Notes: generated from the sequence alone by a model not told the origin. Shown: positions 35,306-43,598, numbered from the stretch's first letter. The stretch is 64,000 bases of DNA from Atopobiaceae bacterium (GCA_022655215.1 JALCUE010000002.1:550386-614385), one strand, 5' to 3'. Numbers and translations: made by a program.

Positions 35306-35893
35306 ATGGTGGACATCAAGGTGTCGGGGCGCAAGACCACGGTGACGGAAGCCCTGCGCAGCTATGTCGACGAGAAGATCGGCGATTCCCTCAAGGTGTT
35401 CGATATCCAGCCCATGAGCTGCGACGTCGTGCTCCGCGTCGAGAAGAACCCTTCCAACCCGGACAGTGCCGCCTGTGAGGCGACCGTCTTCGTCCGCGAC
35501 ACCGTCGTGCGTGTGGTGGCGGTCGATCCCGACATGTACGCCGCCATCGACGAGGCGGCCGACAAGGTCACCCGTCAGCTCCGCAAGTACAAGACCAAGG
35601 TGGTCGACAAGAGGCACCGCTCCGAGGGCCTGCCCCCGCAGCCGCTCACCACGACCGACCTCGCCGACCTCATCGACGAGAGGGACGACGACCCCGATGA
35701 GCTCGTCCGCGAGAAGTACGTCGACCTCGTCCCCATGACCGAGACCGACGCCCTCGTCCAGACCGACCTGCTCGGCCACGACTTCTATGTGTTCGAGAAC
35801 TCGGCGACCGGCCTCGTCAACGTCATCTATCACCGTCACAACGGCGGTTATGGAATCATCAAGCCGCTAGAGGAGTCAGATGAGCAAGCCTAG
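35306..35893 (+). CDS. hpf: ribosome hibernation-promoting factor, long form
   Basis: A 195-residue protein (also called RaiA/YfiA). The N-terminal S30AE domain (about 1-105: VDIKVSGRKTTVTEALRSYVDEKIGDSL) binds the 30S decoding region, and the C-terminal domain (about 135-190: REKYVDLVPMTETDAL, DFYVFENSATGLVNVIYHRHNGGYG) dimerises, joining two ribosomes into 100S particles in stationary phase. This is the long form usual in Gram-positives. The ATG at 35306 follows AATGGAGG. The last codons overlap the start of the DegV gene by 14 bases. SecA, which often follows hpf, is not here. Confidence 0.95.
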   Translation: MVDIKVSGRKTTVTEALRSYVDEKIGDSLKVFDIQPMSCDVVLRVEKNPSNPDSAACEATVFVRDTVVRVVAVDPDMYAAIDEAADKVTRQLRKYKTKVVDKRHRSEGLPPQPLTTTDLADLIDERDDDPDELVREKYVDLVPMTETDALVQTDLLGHDFYVFENSATGLVNVIYHRHNGGYGIIKPLEESDEQA

Positions 35894-36920
35894 ACCCACC
35901 GAGGAAGTCGAATCCGCCGACGCGGCGCCCGACGCGAAAGCGCCGGACGCCGCGGCGCGTGCGGGGCATGCGTTCCGCAAGCGAGCGACCTGCAAGATCA
36001 TCGTGGACACCTGCGCCGACTTCGCCCCTGGCGTCGCCGAGGCGCTGGGCGTGGAGGTCATCGGCTTCCCCTTCGTCATGGATGACGGGGAGCACGTCGC
36101 CGACCTGTGGAAGTCCATGACGCCGCACGACTTCTACGAGCGCGTCCGCGCGGGCGAGAACGTCACCACGTCGGCGGTCACGCCCGGTCGCTTCCTCGAG
36201 TGCTTCGAGCATGCCGCCGAGGAGGGCCTCCCCACCATCTACCTCTCGTTCACCGCGGCCCTCTCCTCGAGCTTCTATGCCGCCGAGCAGGCGGCCGACA
36301 TGGTCCGCGAGAGCCATCCCGGCTTCCAGATCGAGGTCATCGACAACCTCTGCGACTCGGTGGCCAGCGAGCTGCTCGCCATCGAGGTCGTGCGTCAGGC
36401 GGGCAACGGCCTGTCGTTCGACGAACTCGTGAGCTGGACCAAGGAGGCGCGTTACTTCCTGCAGGGCTACTTCACGCTCGACAGCTTCGACGCGCTCGCT
36501 CGCGGGGGACGCATCCCGCCCGCGGCCGCCCAGGTGGGTGGCAAGCTCGACATCAAGCCCGAGCTCTCCTATGACCTCGACGCGAGCCTCAGCCTCAAGG
36601 GCATGTGCCGCGGCCGCAAGAAGGCACTGCGCGCCATCCTCGCCGACTTCCACGACAACTGGAGCGGTGACGCCTCCCTGCCCGTGGCGATCGTCTCGGC
36701 CGATGCCGAGAAGGACGCCGACTGGGTCGAGGAGCAGGTGAGGAAGGAGCCGGGCTGCTCCGACCTCGCGATCATCAGGAGCCAGTGCTCGCCGGTCCTG
36801 GGGGCCCACGTCGGTCCCGGCATGGTCGCGCTCACGTTCTGGGGCTCGGACCGGCGCGAGAGGGTCTCGCTCACCGACCGCATCGCGCGCAAGGTGCGTG
36901 GGGGACAGGACGCAAGCTAG
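35880..36920 (+). CDS. DegV-family fatty-acid-binding protein
   Basis: A 346-residue protein with a charged 35-residue N-terminal extension and a DegV domain (about 36-330). Conserved features are IVDTCADFAPG, GFPFVMDDGEH, the TTSAVTPGRF loop that contacts the fatty acid carboxylate, YLSFTAALSSSFYAA, RGGRIPP and the C-terminal HVGPGMVALTFWG. DegV proteins (FakB in staphylococci) hold fatty acids for phosphorylation by FakA kinase; no FakA-like gene is in this window. The ATG lies inside the end of hpf, behind GAGGAG, indicating coupled translation with the hibernation factor. Confidence 0.92.
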   Translation: MSKPRPTEEVESADAAPDAKAPDAAARAGHAFRKRATCKIIVDTCADFAPGVAEALGVEVIGFPFVMDDGEHVADLWKSMTPHDFYERVRAGENVTTSAVTPGRFLECFEHAAEEGLPTIYLSFTAALSSSFYAAEQAADMVRESHPGFQIEVIDNLCDSVASELLAIEVVRQAGNGLSFDELVSWTKEARYFLQGYFTLDSFDALARGGRIPPAAAQVGGKLDIKPELSYDLDASLSLKGMCRGRKKALRAILADFHDNWSGDASLPVAIVSADAEKDADWVEEQVRKEPGCSDLAIIRSQCSPVLGAHVGPGMVALTFWGSDRRERVSLTDRIARKVRGGQDAS

Positions 36921-36966
36921 GGTCATGCGCCTTTGGGCGCACGTCATCATCACATGGAGGATCTGA

Positions 36967-38040
36967 ATGGCATCGAACCACGACATGAAGGTCGCACTCA
37001 TCGGCTGCGGGATCATGGGGGCTCCCATCGGGGGCCACATCCTGGACGCGGGCTTCGACCTCACGGTCTGCAATCGCACGAAGGAGAAGGCCGATGACCT
37101 CGTCGCGCATGGCGCCCACTGGGCGGACACCCCCGCCGAGGCCGCGAAGGCCGCTGACGTCATCCTCACCATGGTGGGCTATCCCTCGGACGTCGAGGAC
37201 GTCTACCTCTCCACGGACGGCCTGATCCGCACCGCGCGCAAGGGTGCCTGGCTCGTCGACCTCACCACGTCCTCCCCGCAGCTCGCCCGTGACATCCATG
37301 ACGCGGCCGAGGTCGAGGACAAGCACGCGGTGGACATCCCCGTGACGGGCGGCGAGTCAGGTGCCAAGGCCGGCACGCTCACGCTCATGGTGGGCGCCAC
37401 CGCCGAGGACGTGGCTCCGATCATGCCCGTCCTCGAGACCTTCTCGGACAAGGTCTTCTGCTTCGGCGGGGCCGGTTGCGGCCAGACCGCGAAGCTCTGC
37501 AACCAGGTGTCGCTGGCGAGCTGCATGGTGGGCATGGCCGACGCCGTCGCGCTGGCCGACCAGGGTGGCCTCGACGTCAACACCGTCCTCGACATGATCG
37601 GCGGCGGGATGGGGTCGTCCCGTGCCGTCACCGAACTCGGTCCCAAGGTCGCCGACGGCGACTGGAAGCCGGGCTTCCTCGCGGAGCACATGCGCAAGGA
37701 CATCGCGCTCGCACTCGCCCAGTCCGAGGACCTCGACATCACGCTCCCCGGCGCGGAGAACGCCTTCGCTCTCTACGACATGCTCTGCCAGATCGGCGGC
37801 AGCCGCCTGGGGACGCAGGCGCTCGCCCTGCTCTACGCCGACGAGGGCGAGGCCACGGCTGCGGGTCTCGACTGGTCGCTGCTCGACATGGACGACTATG
37901 CCGAGGAGGCCGATGACGACTCGTGTGGCTGTGGTCACGACCACGAGGGACACGGTCACGGTGGCCATGACCATGACGGCTGCACATGCGGACACGACCA
38001 CCATGATGGTGGCTGTGGCTGCGGGAAGCACGAGGCATAG
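36967..38040 (+). CDS. beta-hydroxyacid dehydrogenase-like oxidoreductase with His/Cys-rich tail
   Basis: A 357-residue NAD(P)-dependent dehydrogenase of the 3-hydroxyisobutyrate/2-hydroxy-3-oxopropionate reductase family. The Rossmann motif is VALIGCGIMGAPIGGHI (about residues 8-24), the substrate loop is DIPVTGGESGAKAGTL and the catalytic Lys lies in GCGQTAKLCNQ. After the normal end of the family (about residue 315) there is an added tail, 316-357, with 10 His and 6 Cys in 42 residues plus many Gly and Asp, arranged as GHDH, CGC and CTC groups. Such a tail should bind zinc, nickel or a similar metal. Whether it affects catalysis, storage or delivery is not known. The ATG follows ATGGAGG. 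Confidence 0.88.
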   Translation: MASNHDMKVALIGCGIMGAPIGGHILDAGFDLTVCNRTKEKADDLVAHGAHWADTPAEAAKAADVILTMVGYPSDVEDVYLSTDGLIRTARKGAWLVDLTTSSPQLARDIHDAAEVEDKHAVDIPVTGGESGAKAGTLTLMVGATAEDVAPIMPVLETFSDKVFCFGGAGCGQTAKLCNQVSLASCMVGMADAVALADQGGLDVNTVLDMIGGGMGSSRAVTELGPKVADGDWKPGFLAEHMRKDIALALAQSEDLDITLPGAENAFALYDMLCQIGGSRLGTQALALLYADEGEATAAGLDWSLLDMDDYAEEADDDSCGCGHDHEGHGHGGHDHDGCTCGHDHHDGGCGCGKHEA

Positions 38041-38043
38041 GTC

Positions 38044-38517
38044 TTGGACGACGGATTCGCCATAGCCATCGTGGGCCTGCTGCTCGCGGTCTTCGGCATC
38101 GTGATCGGCATGCGCATCGGCGAGGAGCTCGCCGGCCGCTGCACCACGAACAAGGACTACTGGCTCTCCAACCTCGCCGTCTTCCTCGTGGGGACCTTGG
38201 TGTCGGCCCTGGTGTGGGCCACGGGTCTCGTGGTCCTCGCCCTGCTCACGATAGGCGTCATCGCCGGCGGCATCGCGGGCCTCAAGTTCGGCTACGGCGA
38301 GTCGGTGGGGCCGTGGAAGGCCCATGACCGCTTCATGAGGGTCAACAAGGACCAGATCAAGAACAACGAGACGGGCAGTGCCCGCCGCAGGCGCGAACGT
38401 CGCGCCGCCGGCGAGCCCGAGCCCGAGCTCATGAGCGTCCAGATGCCGGAGGCGGGCTCGTCGTCGGATGACGGCGCCGACGCATCGGCACGGACGTCGC
38501 ACAAGAAGGGAAAGTAA
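38044..38517 (+). CDS. small membrane protein of unknown function
   Basis: A 157-residue protein with two or three hydrophobic segments (about 6-24, 43-65 and 67-83) and a charged, basic-then-acidic C-terminal half from about residue 100. No family was recognised. The start is a TTG at 38044, which follows GAGGCATAGG in the end of the previous gene; the next ATG (38110) would remove the first membrane segment. It is the second gene of a tightly spaced run (dehydrogenase, this gene, NYN protein, HEAT protein, isocitrate dehydrogenase) with gaps of 3, 3, 12 and -1 bases. Confidence 0.75.
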   Translation: MDDGFAIAIVGLLLAVFGIVIGMRIGEELAGRCTTNKDYWLSNLAVFLVGTLVSALVWATGLVVLALLTIGVIAGGIAGLKFGYGESVGPWKAHDRFMRVNKDQIKNNETGSARRRRERRAAGEPEPELMSVQMPEAGSSSDDGADASARTSHKKGK

Positions 38518-38520
38518 GAC

Positions 38521-39297
38521 ATGAACGAGACCAACAACAGTTCGATGGCAGTGCTCATCGACTACGAGAACCTGGCGTTGGGGACCGGCAAGCGCAAGCG
38601 CAACGGTCACCAGGAGCCGGGACCCCTGCCAGACGTGAAGCGTATCCTGGAGCGCCTGGTGGACAAGGGCCGCATCGTGTCGAAGCGTGCGTACTGTGAT
38701 TGGCAGCGCTTCGAGGATGCGGTGACGCCCCTGCATGAGCTCGGCATCGAGCTCATCGAGATACCCGACCGCGCCTACACCGGCAAGAATTCCGCCGACA
38801 TCCGCCTTGCGGTGGATGCCGTGGACATGTGCCTCACCAAGGCGAACATCGACACCTTCGCGATTCTCTCCGGCGACTCGGACTTCTCGCCCGCCGTGTC
38901 CAAGCTCAAGGAATACGGCCGCCGCGTGATCGGCGTGGGCATGAAGGAATCCACGAGCTCGCTTCTGGCCGAGAACTGCGACGAGTTCATCTTCTACGAG
39001 GACATCGTGAGCACCGGTGGCCTGCCCTCCTACGAGGGCAAGGTCAGCCGCGAGAAGGAGCCGTGCTATCAGCTGCTCCTCGAGACGATCGATGCCCTCC
39101 AGCGCGAGAACGACAGCGCGATCCTGGCCTCCCTGCTCAAGGACACGATGCGGCGCAAGCGCCCCCAGTTCTCGGAGGGAAGCTACGGGTACCGCTCCTT
39201 CACGGAGCTGCTCAAGGAGGCCGCGAGCCTGGGCCTCATCGAGATCCATCGGGACCAGCGGAGCGGGACGGCCGTCGTCGACGGCTTCTGCGAATAG
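38521..39297 (+). CDS. NYN-domain ribonuclease-like protein with C-terminal LOTUS (OST-HTH) domain
   Basis: A 258-residue protein. Residues 8-165 form a NYN/PIN-like domain with the acidic metal-site pattern: LIDYENLA (Asp near 14), CDWQRF, KNSADIRLAVDAVDM and ILSGDSDFSPAVSKLKEYG. Residues 180-255 resemble a LOTUS/OST-HTH domain, including the GYRSFTELLKEAASLGLIEI segment. NYN proteins (LabA, MARF1, DUF88) are predicted or shown ribonucleases, and LOTUS domains bind RNA, including G-quadruplex RNA. The pairing suggests a targeted RNA nuclease. Its place in an operon with a HEAT-like protein may indicate a complex. The ATG follows GGGAAAG. Confidence 0.88.
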   Translation: MNETNNSSMAVLIDYENLALGTGKRKRNGHQEPGPLPDVKRILERLVDKGRIVSKRAYCDWQRFEDAVTPLHELGIELIEIPDRAYTGKNSADIRLAVDAVDMCLTKANIDTFAILSGDSDFSPAVSKLKEYGRRVIGVGMKESTSSLLAENCDEFIFYEDIVSTGGLPSYEGKVSREKEPCYQLLLETIDALQRENDSAILASLLKDTMRRKRPQFSEGSYGYRSFTELLKEAASLGLIEIHRDQRSGTAVVDGFCE

Positions 39298-39309
39298 GTT
39301 GGAGAGACC

Positions 39310-39960
39310 ATGACCAAAAAGAAGGACGCCAAGACCGTGGACGAGAAGACCGCCGAGGTCGAGCAGCCCGTGGAGGCCTCCGAGCCAACGCCGGACGTCT
39401 CCGAGCTCCCCGACCTCGTGGAGGAGCTCTCGGGGCCGAACAGGCGCAGGCGGCAGGACGCGTCGCACAGGATCTGCCTGATAGCGCGCGAGGACCCCAC
39501 CGTCCTGCTCGACCAGGTCGACCAGCTCACGGACGCCCTCTACCGTCCTGAGGCCCAGACCCGTTGGGAGGTGCTCGACGCACTCTCCGAGCTGGCCCTC
39601 ACCAACGCCGCCGCGGTTGCCGACGCCTATGACGGTGCCGAGGCCGCCCTGTTCGACGAGGGCTCGTCCACCGTGCGCCTCGCCGCCTTCCGCTTCCTCG
39701 CGCGCTTCGGCGCCACGTCGCAGAAGCGTTCCGACACGGTCTGGCCTCTGCTCGACGAGGCCATCCAGTGCTTCCACGGCGACACCGAGTACCGTGACAT
39801 GCTGGGCTGCCTGCTCGACTTCGTGAAAGGCAAGATCTCGAAGGAGACCCGCGCCGCCCTCGTCGACAGGATAACCTTCGACGCCGAGTCGGGCCGTGGC
39901 TACATCAAGTCCTGCTCCGCCGAGATAATCGCAGCCTCCAAGGACAAGGAGAAGAAGTAA
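39310..39960 (+). CDS. HEAT-repeat-like protein
   Basis: A 216-residue soluble, largely helical protein. After a charged 35-residue N-terminus come helix pairs typical of HEAT repeats: PDLVEELSGPNRRRRQDASHRICLIA, RWEVLDALSELALTNA, STVRLAAFRFLARFGA and EYRDMLGCLLDFV. No enzyme motif is seen, so it is likely a protein- or nucleic-acid-binding scaffold. It lies 12 bases after the NYN-LOTUS gene, and its stop overlaps the isocitrate dehydrogenase start (TAATG). Confidence 0.72.
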   Translation: MTKKKDAKTVDEKTAEVEQPVEASEPTPDVSELPDLVEELSGPNRRRRQDASHRICLIAREDPTVLLDQVDQLTDALYRPEAQTRWEVLDALSELALTNAAAVADAYDGAEAALFDEGSSTVRLAAFRFLARFGATSQKRSDTVWPLLDEAIQCFHGDTEYRDMLGCLLDFVKGKISKETRAALVDRITFDAESGRGYIKSCSAEIIAASKDKEKK

Positions 39961-41072
39961 TGGCCTCAGCTCCGAAGACGAACCATCAGGTGACGCTCAT
40001 CCCGGGTGACGGGATAGGCCCCGAGATCACCGACGCGATGCGCGAGGTGGTCGAGGCCACGGGCGTGGGCATCGACTGGCACGTGGTCGAGGCCGGCGCG
40101 AAGGTCATGGACAAGGAGGGGACGCCCCTCCCCGAGTACGTCCTCGACTCCATCCGCGAGACGGGCATCGCCATCAAGGGTCCCGTCACGACTCCCGTGG
40201 GCTCCGGGTTCAGGAGCGTCAACGTGGCGCTCCGCAAGACGTTCGACCTCTACTCGTGCGTCCGCCCATGCCTGTCCATGCCGGGCGACGGCAGCCGCTA
40301 CGAGGGCGTCGACCTCGTGGTGGTGCGCGAGAACACCGAGGACCTCTACGCCGGCATCGAGTACGACGTGGACACCCCCGAGGTGCGCGAGCTCGCCGAG
40401 ATGGTGGCTCGCACCGGTGCCGGCGAGATCCGCGAGGGTTCTGCCGTCTCCCTGAAGCCCATCAGCCGCTTCTGCAGCGAGCGCATCGTCCGCTACGCCT
40501 TCGACTACGCGCGCGCCAACGGCCGCCACAAGGTCTGTGCCGTGCACAAGGCGAACATCATGAAGTGCTCCGACGGACTGTTCCTCCATACCGCCCAGAA
40601 GGTGGCGGAGGACTATCCGGACATCGAGTTCGAGACCCGCATCGTCGATGCGACGTGCATGGGCCTCGTCATGGACCCGCATGACTTCGATGTGATCGTG
40701 CTGCCGAACCTCTACGGCGACATCGTCTCCGACCTCTGCGCCGGTCTCATCGGCGGACTCGGCCTCGCCCCCGGGGCCAACATCGGGGCGGATTGCGCCA
40801 TCTTCGAGGCGACGCACGGCAGCGCCCCCGACATCGCCGGCAAGGACATCGCCAACCCCACTGCGGAGATCCTCTCCGCGGCCATGATGCTCGATCACCT
40901 CGGCGAGACGGCCGCCGCCGACAGCATCCGCGAGGCGGTCCGGGCCACGCTTGCCGAGGGGGAGACGGTCACCGGCGACATCAAGCGTGCCCTTTCAGGC
41001 TCCCCTAAGGGCTGTGTCGGCACAAAGGCCTATGGACAGGCCGTCGCGCGCCGTGTGGCGGCGGGAAGGTAG
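39960..41072 (+). CDS. isocitrate/isopropylmalate dehydrogenase family protein, probable NAD-dependent isocitrate dehydrogenase
   Basis: A 370-residue beta-decarboxylating dehydrogenase. Family motifs are LIPGDGIGPEI (about 13-23), the substrate loop RSVNVALRKTFDLYSCVRP (about 82-100), RENTEDLYAGIEY, the active-site HKANIMK, LPNLYGDIVSDLCAG and the nucleotide loop HGSAPDIAGKDIANPTAEIL. Ser in the loop before the substrate arginines and the LYSCVRP form favour isocitrate over isopropylmalate, and the DIAGKDIANP loop favours NAD. It would supply 2-oxoglutarate for glutamate. No leuC/leuD genes are nearby. Its ATG shares a base with the preceding stop. Confidence 0.88.
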   Translation: MASAPKTNHQVTLIPGDGIGPEITDAMREVVEATGVGIDWHVVEAGAKVMDKEGTPLPEYVLDSIRETGIAIKGPVTTPVGSGFRSVNVALRKTFDLYSCVRPCLSMPGDGSRYEGVDLVVVRENTEDLYAGIEYDVDTPEVRELAEMVARTGAGEIREGSAVSLKPISRFCSERIVRYAFDYARANGRHKVCAVHKANIMKCSDGLFLHTAQKVAEDYPDIEFETRIVDATCMGLVMDPHDFDVIVLPNLYGDIVSDLCAGLIGGLGLAPGANIGADCAIFEATHGSAPDIAGKDIANPTAEILSAAMMLDHLGETAAADSIREAVRATLAEGETVTGDIKRALSGSPKGCVGTKAYGQAVARRVAAGR

Positions 41073-41078
41073 TCGGGG

Positions 41079-41084
41079 TAGACT
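41079..41084 (+). promoter_or_regulatory. candidate -10 box TAGACT upstream of the SurA-like gene
   Basis: TAGACT preceded by GGGG, 76 bases before the start codon at 41160 and 7 bases after the previous stop. Third occurrence of this motif in the window. A hairpin (41106-41113/41127-41134) lies between it and the gene. Confidence 0.4.
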
Positions 41085-41159
41085 AGGCAACGTTCGCAAG
41101 GTGGGCATCCACGTGGCCCCATGCCGCGTGGATGTCACATGACAGGAGGATCCAGGTAA

Positions 41160-42245
41160 ATGGCAGACGATGAGAAGAAGGTCGAGACGGACGAGGAGCC
41201 CGAGGTCGACGAGACCAAGGACGATCAGACCGCCGATCAGGCCGAGGACGAGAAGGCCGAGGACACGTCCGACGACAAGGCCGATGACGAGGAGGCCGAC
41301 GGCGTCAAGTCGAAGGTGACCCCCGCGAAGAAGAAGCCCTCCAAGGCCAACAAGCCCGTGAAGTCGTCCAAGGATGACATCCCGGCACGTGCCGCCTCCA
41401 AGGTGACTCGCCAGAAGAAGGTCGTCTCCATGCCCGTCGCCATCATCGTGGCGGTGGCCTGCGTGGTCGTGGGCGCCCTCCTCGGCTACTTCGTGATCGG
41501 CAACCTGACCAGCAACCAGGTCAGCGGCAAGACCACCCTCACCGAGGACCAGCTCGACACCACGGTGGGAACCTACACGTACAACGGCAAGAGCTACACC
41601 ATCAGCGCCCGCGACGCGATCACGAGCTCGTCGAGCCTTGACTCGGCCAAGAACGATGACGGCACCTACAACATGCCGTCGGCCAGCACGATCCTCTCCA
41701 AGGCCCAGAACGGCATCCTCTCCCTCGAGGTCGAGGCGCAGGGCATCGAGGTCACCGATGACGACATCTCGAGCTATGCCACCTCGACGCTCAACACCGA
41801 TGACTATTCCTCCATCGCCTCCCAGTACAGCCTGGACGAGGACAGCGTCAAGGACATCCTCAGGCAGTCCTGCGGCGTGAAGAAGCTCTATGACCAGGTC
41901 GTCACCACCACGGTGACCACCTCGCCCACGGCCCCCACCGCGCCTTCCGATGGCAACAACGACGAGGCCACCGCGGACTACGGTGCCTACATCGTGAACC
42001 TGCTCGGCGATGAGTGGGACTCGACCAACAACACGTGGGCCCGCACCGACGGCCCGTTCTACTCGTCCATGTCGAGCATGCAGTTCACCAGCGACTCCGC
42101 CACCTACACGCAGGCCGAGACGGCCTACTACGTGGCCTACCAGCAGTACTCGCAGAGCTCGAGCAACGCGAGCACCCAGTGGACCGACTACGTGAACGGC
42201 CTGCTCTCCAAGGCCTCGATCACCATCGACTCGCTCGTCTCCTAA
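41160..42245 (+). CDS. membrane-anchored SurA-N-like protein with acidic cytoplasmic tail
   Basis: A 361-residue protein. The first 48 residues are almost entirely Asp, Glu, Lys and Thr; a Lys/Pro-rich segment follows, then one membrane helix (about 92-114). The outer domain has helices (about 140-245) resembling the N-terminal chaperone domain of SurA/PrsA-type foldases: AQNGILSLEVEAQGIEVTDDDISSYA and LDEDSVKDILRQSCGVKKLYDQVV. No peptidyl-prolyl isomerase domain follows; instead there is a Thr/Pro linker and a Ser/Tyr-rich C-terminus. A role as an extracytoplasmic folding helper is inferred from this resemblance only. The ATG follows AGGAGG, and it is a single gene with its own terminator. 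Confidence 0.72.
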   Translation: MADDEKKVETDEEPEVDETKDDQTADQAEDEKAEDTSDDKADDEEADGVKSKVTPAKKKPSKANKPVKSSKDDIPARAASKVTRQKKVVSMPVAIIVAVACVVVGALLGYFVIGNLTSNQVSGKTTLTEDQLDTTVGTYTYNGKSYTISARDAITSSSSLDSAKNDDGTYNMPSASTILSKAQNGILSLEVEAQGIEVTDDDISSYATSTLNTDDYSSIASQYSLDEDSVKDILRQSCGVKKLYDQVVTTTVTTSPTAPTAPSDGNNDEATADYGAYIVNLLGDEWDSTNNTWARTDGPFYSSMSSMQFTSDSATYTQAETAYYVAYQQYSQSSSNASTQWTDYVNGLLSKASITIDSLVS

Positions 42246-42280
42246 GGGCGCCCGTCGGGGACCACATAGCGTACGTCACC

Positions 42281-42308
42281 GAGACGGGGCCCGCGAGGGT
42301 CCCGTCTC
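42281..42308 (+). terminator. terminator after the SurA-like gene
   Basis: A 12-bp stem (42281-42292 with 42297-42308, one G-U pair) closed by a GCGA tetraloop, then TTGGG. It lies 36 bases after the stop codon. Confidence 0.8.
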
Positions 42309-42365
42309 TTGGGTAGAAGGCTGAAAGAGCCAAACGTGACCGTTCCGAAAAAAGGGGAGTGACGG

Positions 42366-43556
42366 ATGAGGATCCTGGCGAGCAGATGCCTGTTGGGCGA
42401 TGACTGCCGCTATGACGGCGGCGCGAGGCCATGCGACGCCGTGAGGAGGCTCGCCTCGGTGGCTGACGTCATGGGCGTGTGCCCCGAGTGCGACGGCGGT
42501 CTGAGCTCGCCTCGGCCGCCTGCCGAGCGCGCCGGGGGCCGAGTCGTGCTCTCGGACGGCACCGACGTCACGGTCGAGTTCGCCCGTGGTGCCCAGGAGA
42601 CGCTGCGGCGTGCCCTCGATGCCGGCGCGACGCTCGCCGTTCTCAAGTCGAAGAGTCCATCCTGCGGCAGTAGGCTCATCTATGACGGAAGCTTCACGGG
42701 AAGTCTGACAAGAGGGGCGGGCGTAGCCGCCGAGCTCCTCGAAGGGGAGGGGATCTGCGTGGTGAGTGAGGACGAGGTCAAGGACATGAGGCCGTCCGTC
42801 GAGCATCCCGTCGCGATCGTGCTGGGAAGTGGCCTAGGCGCGCTCGCGCGCGAGGTCAAGCCCGTGCGACGGATAGACTATGCCGACATCGACGGGTTCC
42901 CCGTGGACGCGCGCCCGATCGAGGGCCATGTGTTCGAGGCGACGATCGGCACCGTGGATGACGTGCCCGTCGTGGTGTATCCCGGCAGGGTCCATCTCTA
43001 TCAGGGCTACTCCGCCGCCGAGGTCACGGCTCTGGTCCGCCATGCCCACCGTCTGGGCTGCCACGACATCATCTTCGCGTGCGCCACGGGCGCGGTCCCG
43101 GAGATGGCCGGCATCGGCCTGGGCGTCCTCACCGATCACATCAACCTCACGGGCACCAACCCGCTCGTCGAGCAGGATGACCTCTCCGACGTCGAGACCC
43201 CGTTCGCGGGGATGGCGGACGCCTACACCCCGTATCTGCGCGAGCTTGCCATCGGAGTGGCAGCCGACCTCGGCATAGAGCTCGGGAGCGGCGTCTATGC
43301 CGGTCTTCTCGGCCCCAGCTTCGAGACGCCCGCCGAGATCGGCGCCTTGAGGACGATGGGGGTCTCCTACGTGGGCATGTCCACGGTATGCGAGGTCATC
43401 ATGGCCCATGCGCTCGGGATGAAGGTGCTTGGGCTCACGCTCGCGGCCAACGTCGCGGGCGACCCGGACGTGTCCCATGAGACGGTGCTGGAGTGCGCCC
43501 ACGACTACGAGGACGACTTCGAGCGTCTCGTCAGGGGCGTCCTCCGGATGCTCTAG
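42366..43556 (+). CDS. fusion of a DUF523 (TudS-type) domain and purine nucleoside phosphorylase
   Basis: A 396-residue two-domain protein. Residues 1-140 are DUF523: SRCLLGDDCRYDGG with Cys8, GVCPECDGGLSSPRPPAE with Cys39, DVTVEFARGAQETL and LKSKSPSCGSRLIYDGSF with Cys100. DUF523 proteins include TudS, an iron-sulfur thiouracil desulfidase, and these three Cys are at the cluster-ligand positions. Residues 147-396 are a trimeric-type purine nucleoside phosphorylase: VLGSGLGALA, YPGRVHLYQGYSAAEV, TDHINLTGTNPLV, GPSFETPAEI and VGMSTVCEVIMA. The joined enzyme could cleave a thiolated nucleoside and remove its sulfur, which is an inference. The ATG at 42366 follows AAAAGGGGAG. Isolated by hairpins on both sides. 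Confidence 0.9.
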   Translation: MRILASRCLLGDDCRYDGGARPCDAVRRLASVADVMGVCPECDGGLSSPRPPAERAGGRVVLSDGTDVTVEFARGAQETLRRALDAGATLAVLKSKSPSCGSRLIYDGSFTGSLTRGAGVAAELLEGEGICVVSEDEVKDMRPSVEHPVAIVLGSGLGALAREVKPVRRIDYADIDGFPVDARPIEGHVFEATIGTVDDVPVVVYPGRVHLYQGYSAAEVTALVRHAHRLGCHDIIFACATGAVPEMAGIGLGVLTDHINLTGTNPLVEQDDLSDVETPFAGMADAYTPYLRELAIGVAADLGIELGSGVYAGLLGPSFETPAEIGALRTMGVSYVGMSTVCEVIMAHALGMKVLGLTLAANVAGDPDVSHETVLECAHDYEDDFERLVRGVLRML

Positions 43557-43569
43557 GCATCATGTCCGA

Positions 43570-43598
43570 TTGACGCTTGAAATCGCGCGGTCTTATCC
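43570..43598 (+). promoter_or_regulatory. weak promoter candidate for tRNA-Thr
   Basis: TTGACG at 43570-43575 is followed 17 bases later by TTATCC (43593-43598). The -35 box is good and the -10 box is poor. It lies about 50 bases before the tRNA 5' end. Confidence 0.3.

Noticed and set aside
37357-39777. An 806-codon open frame on the minus strand
   Set aside because: Antisense to four well-supported genes; its sequence has shadow composition throughout.
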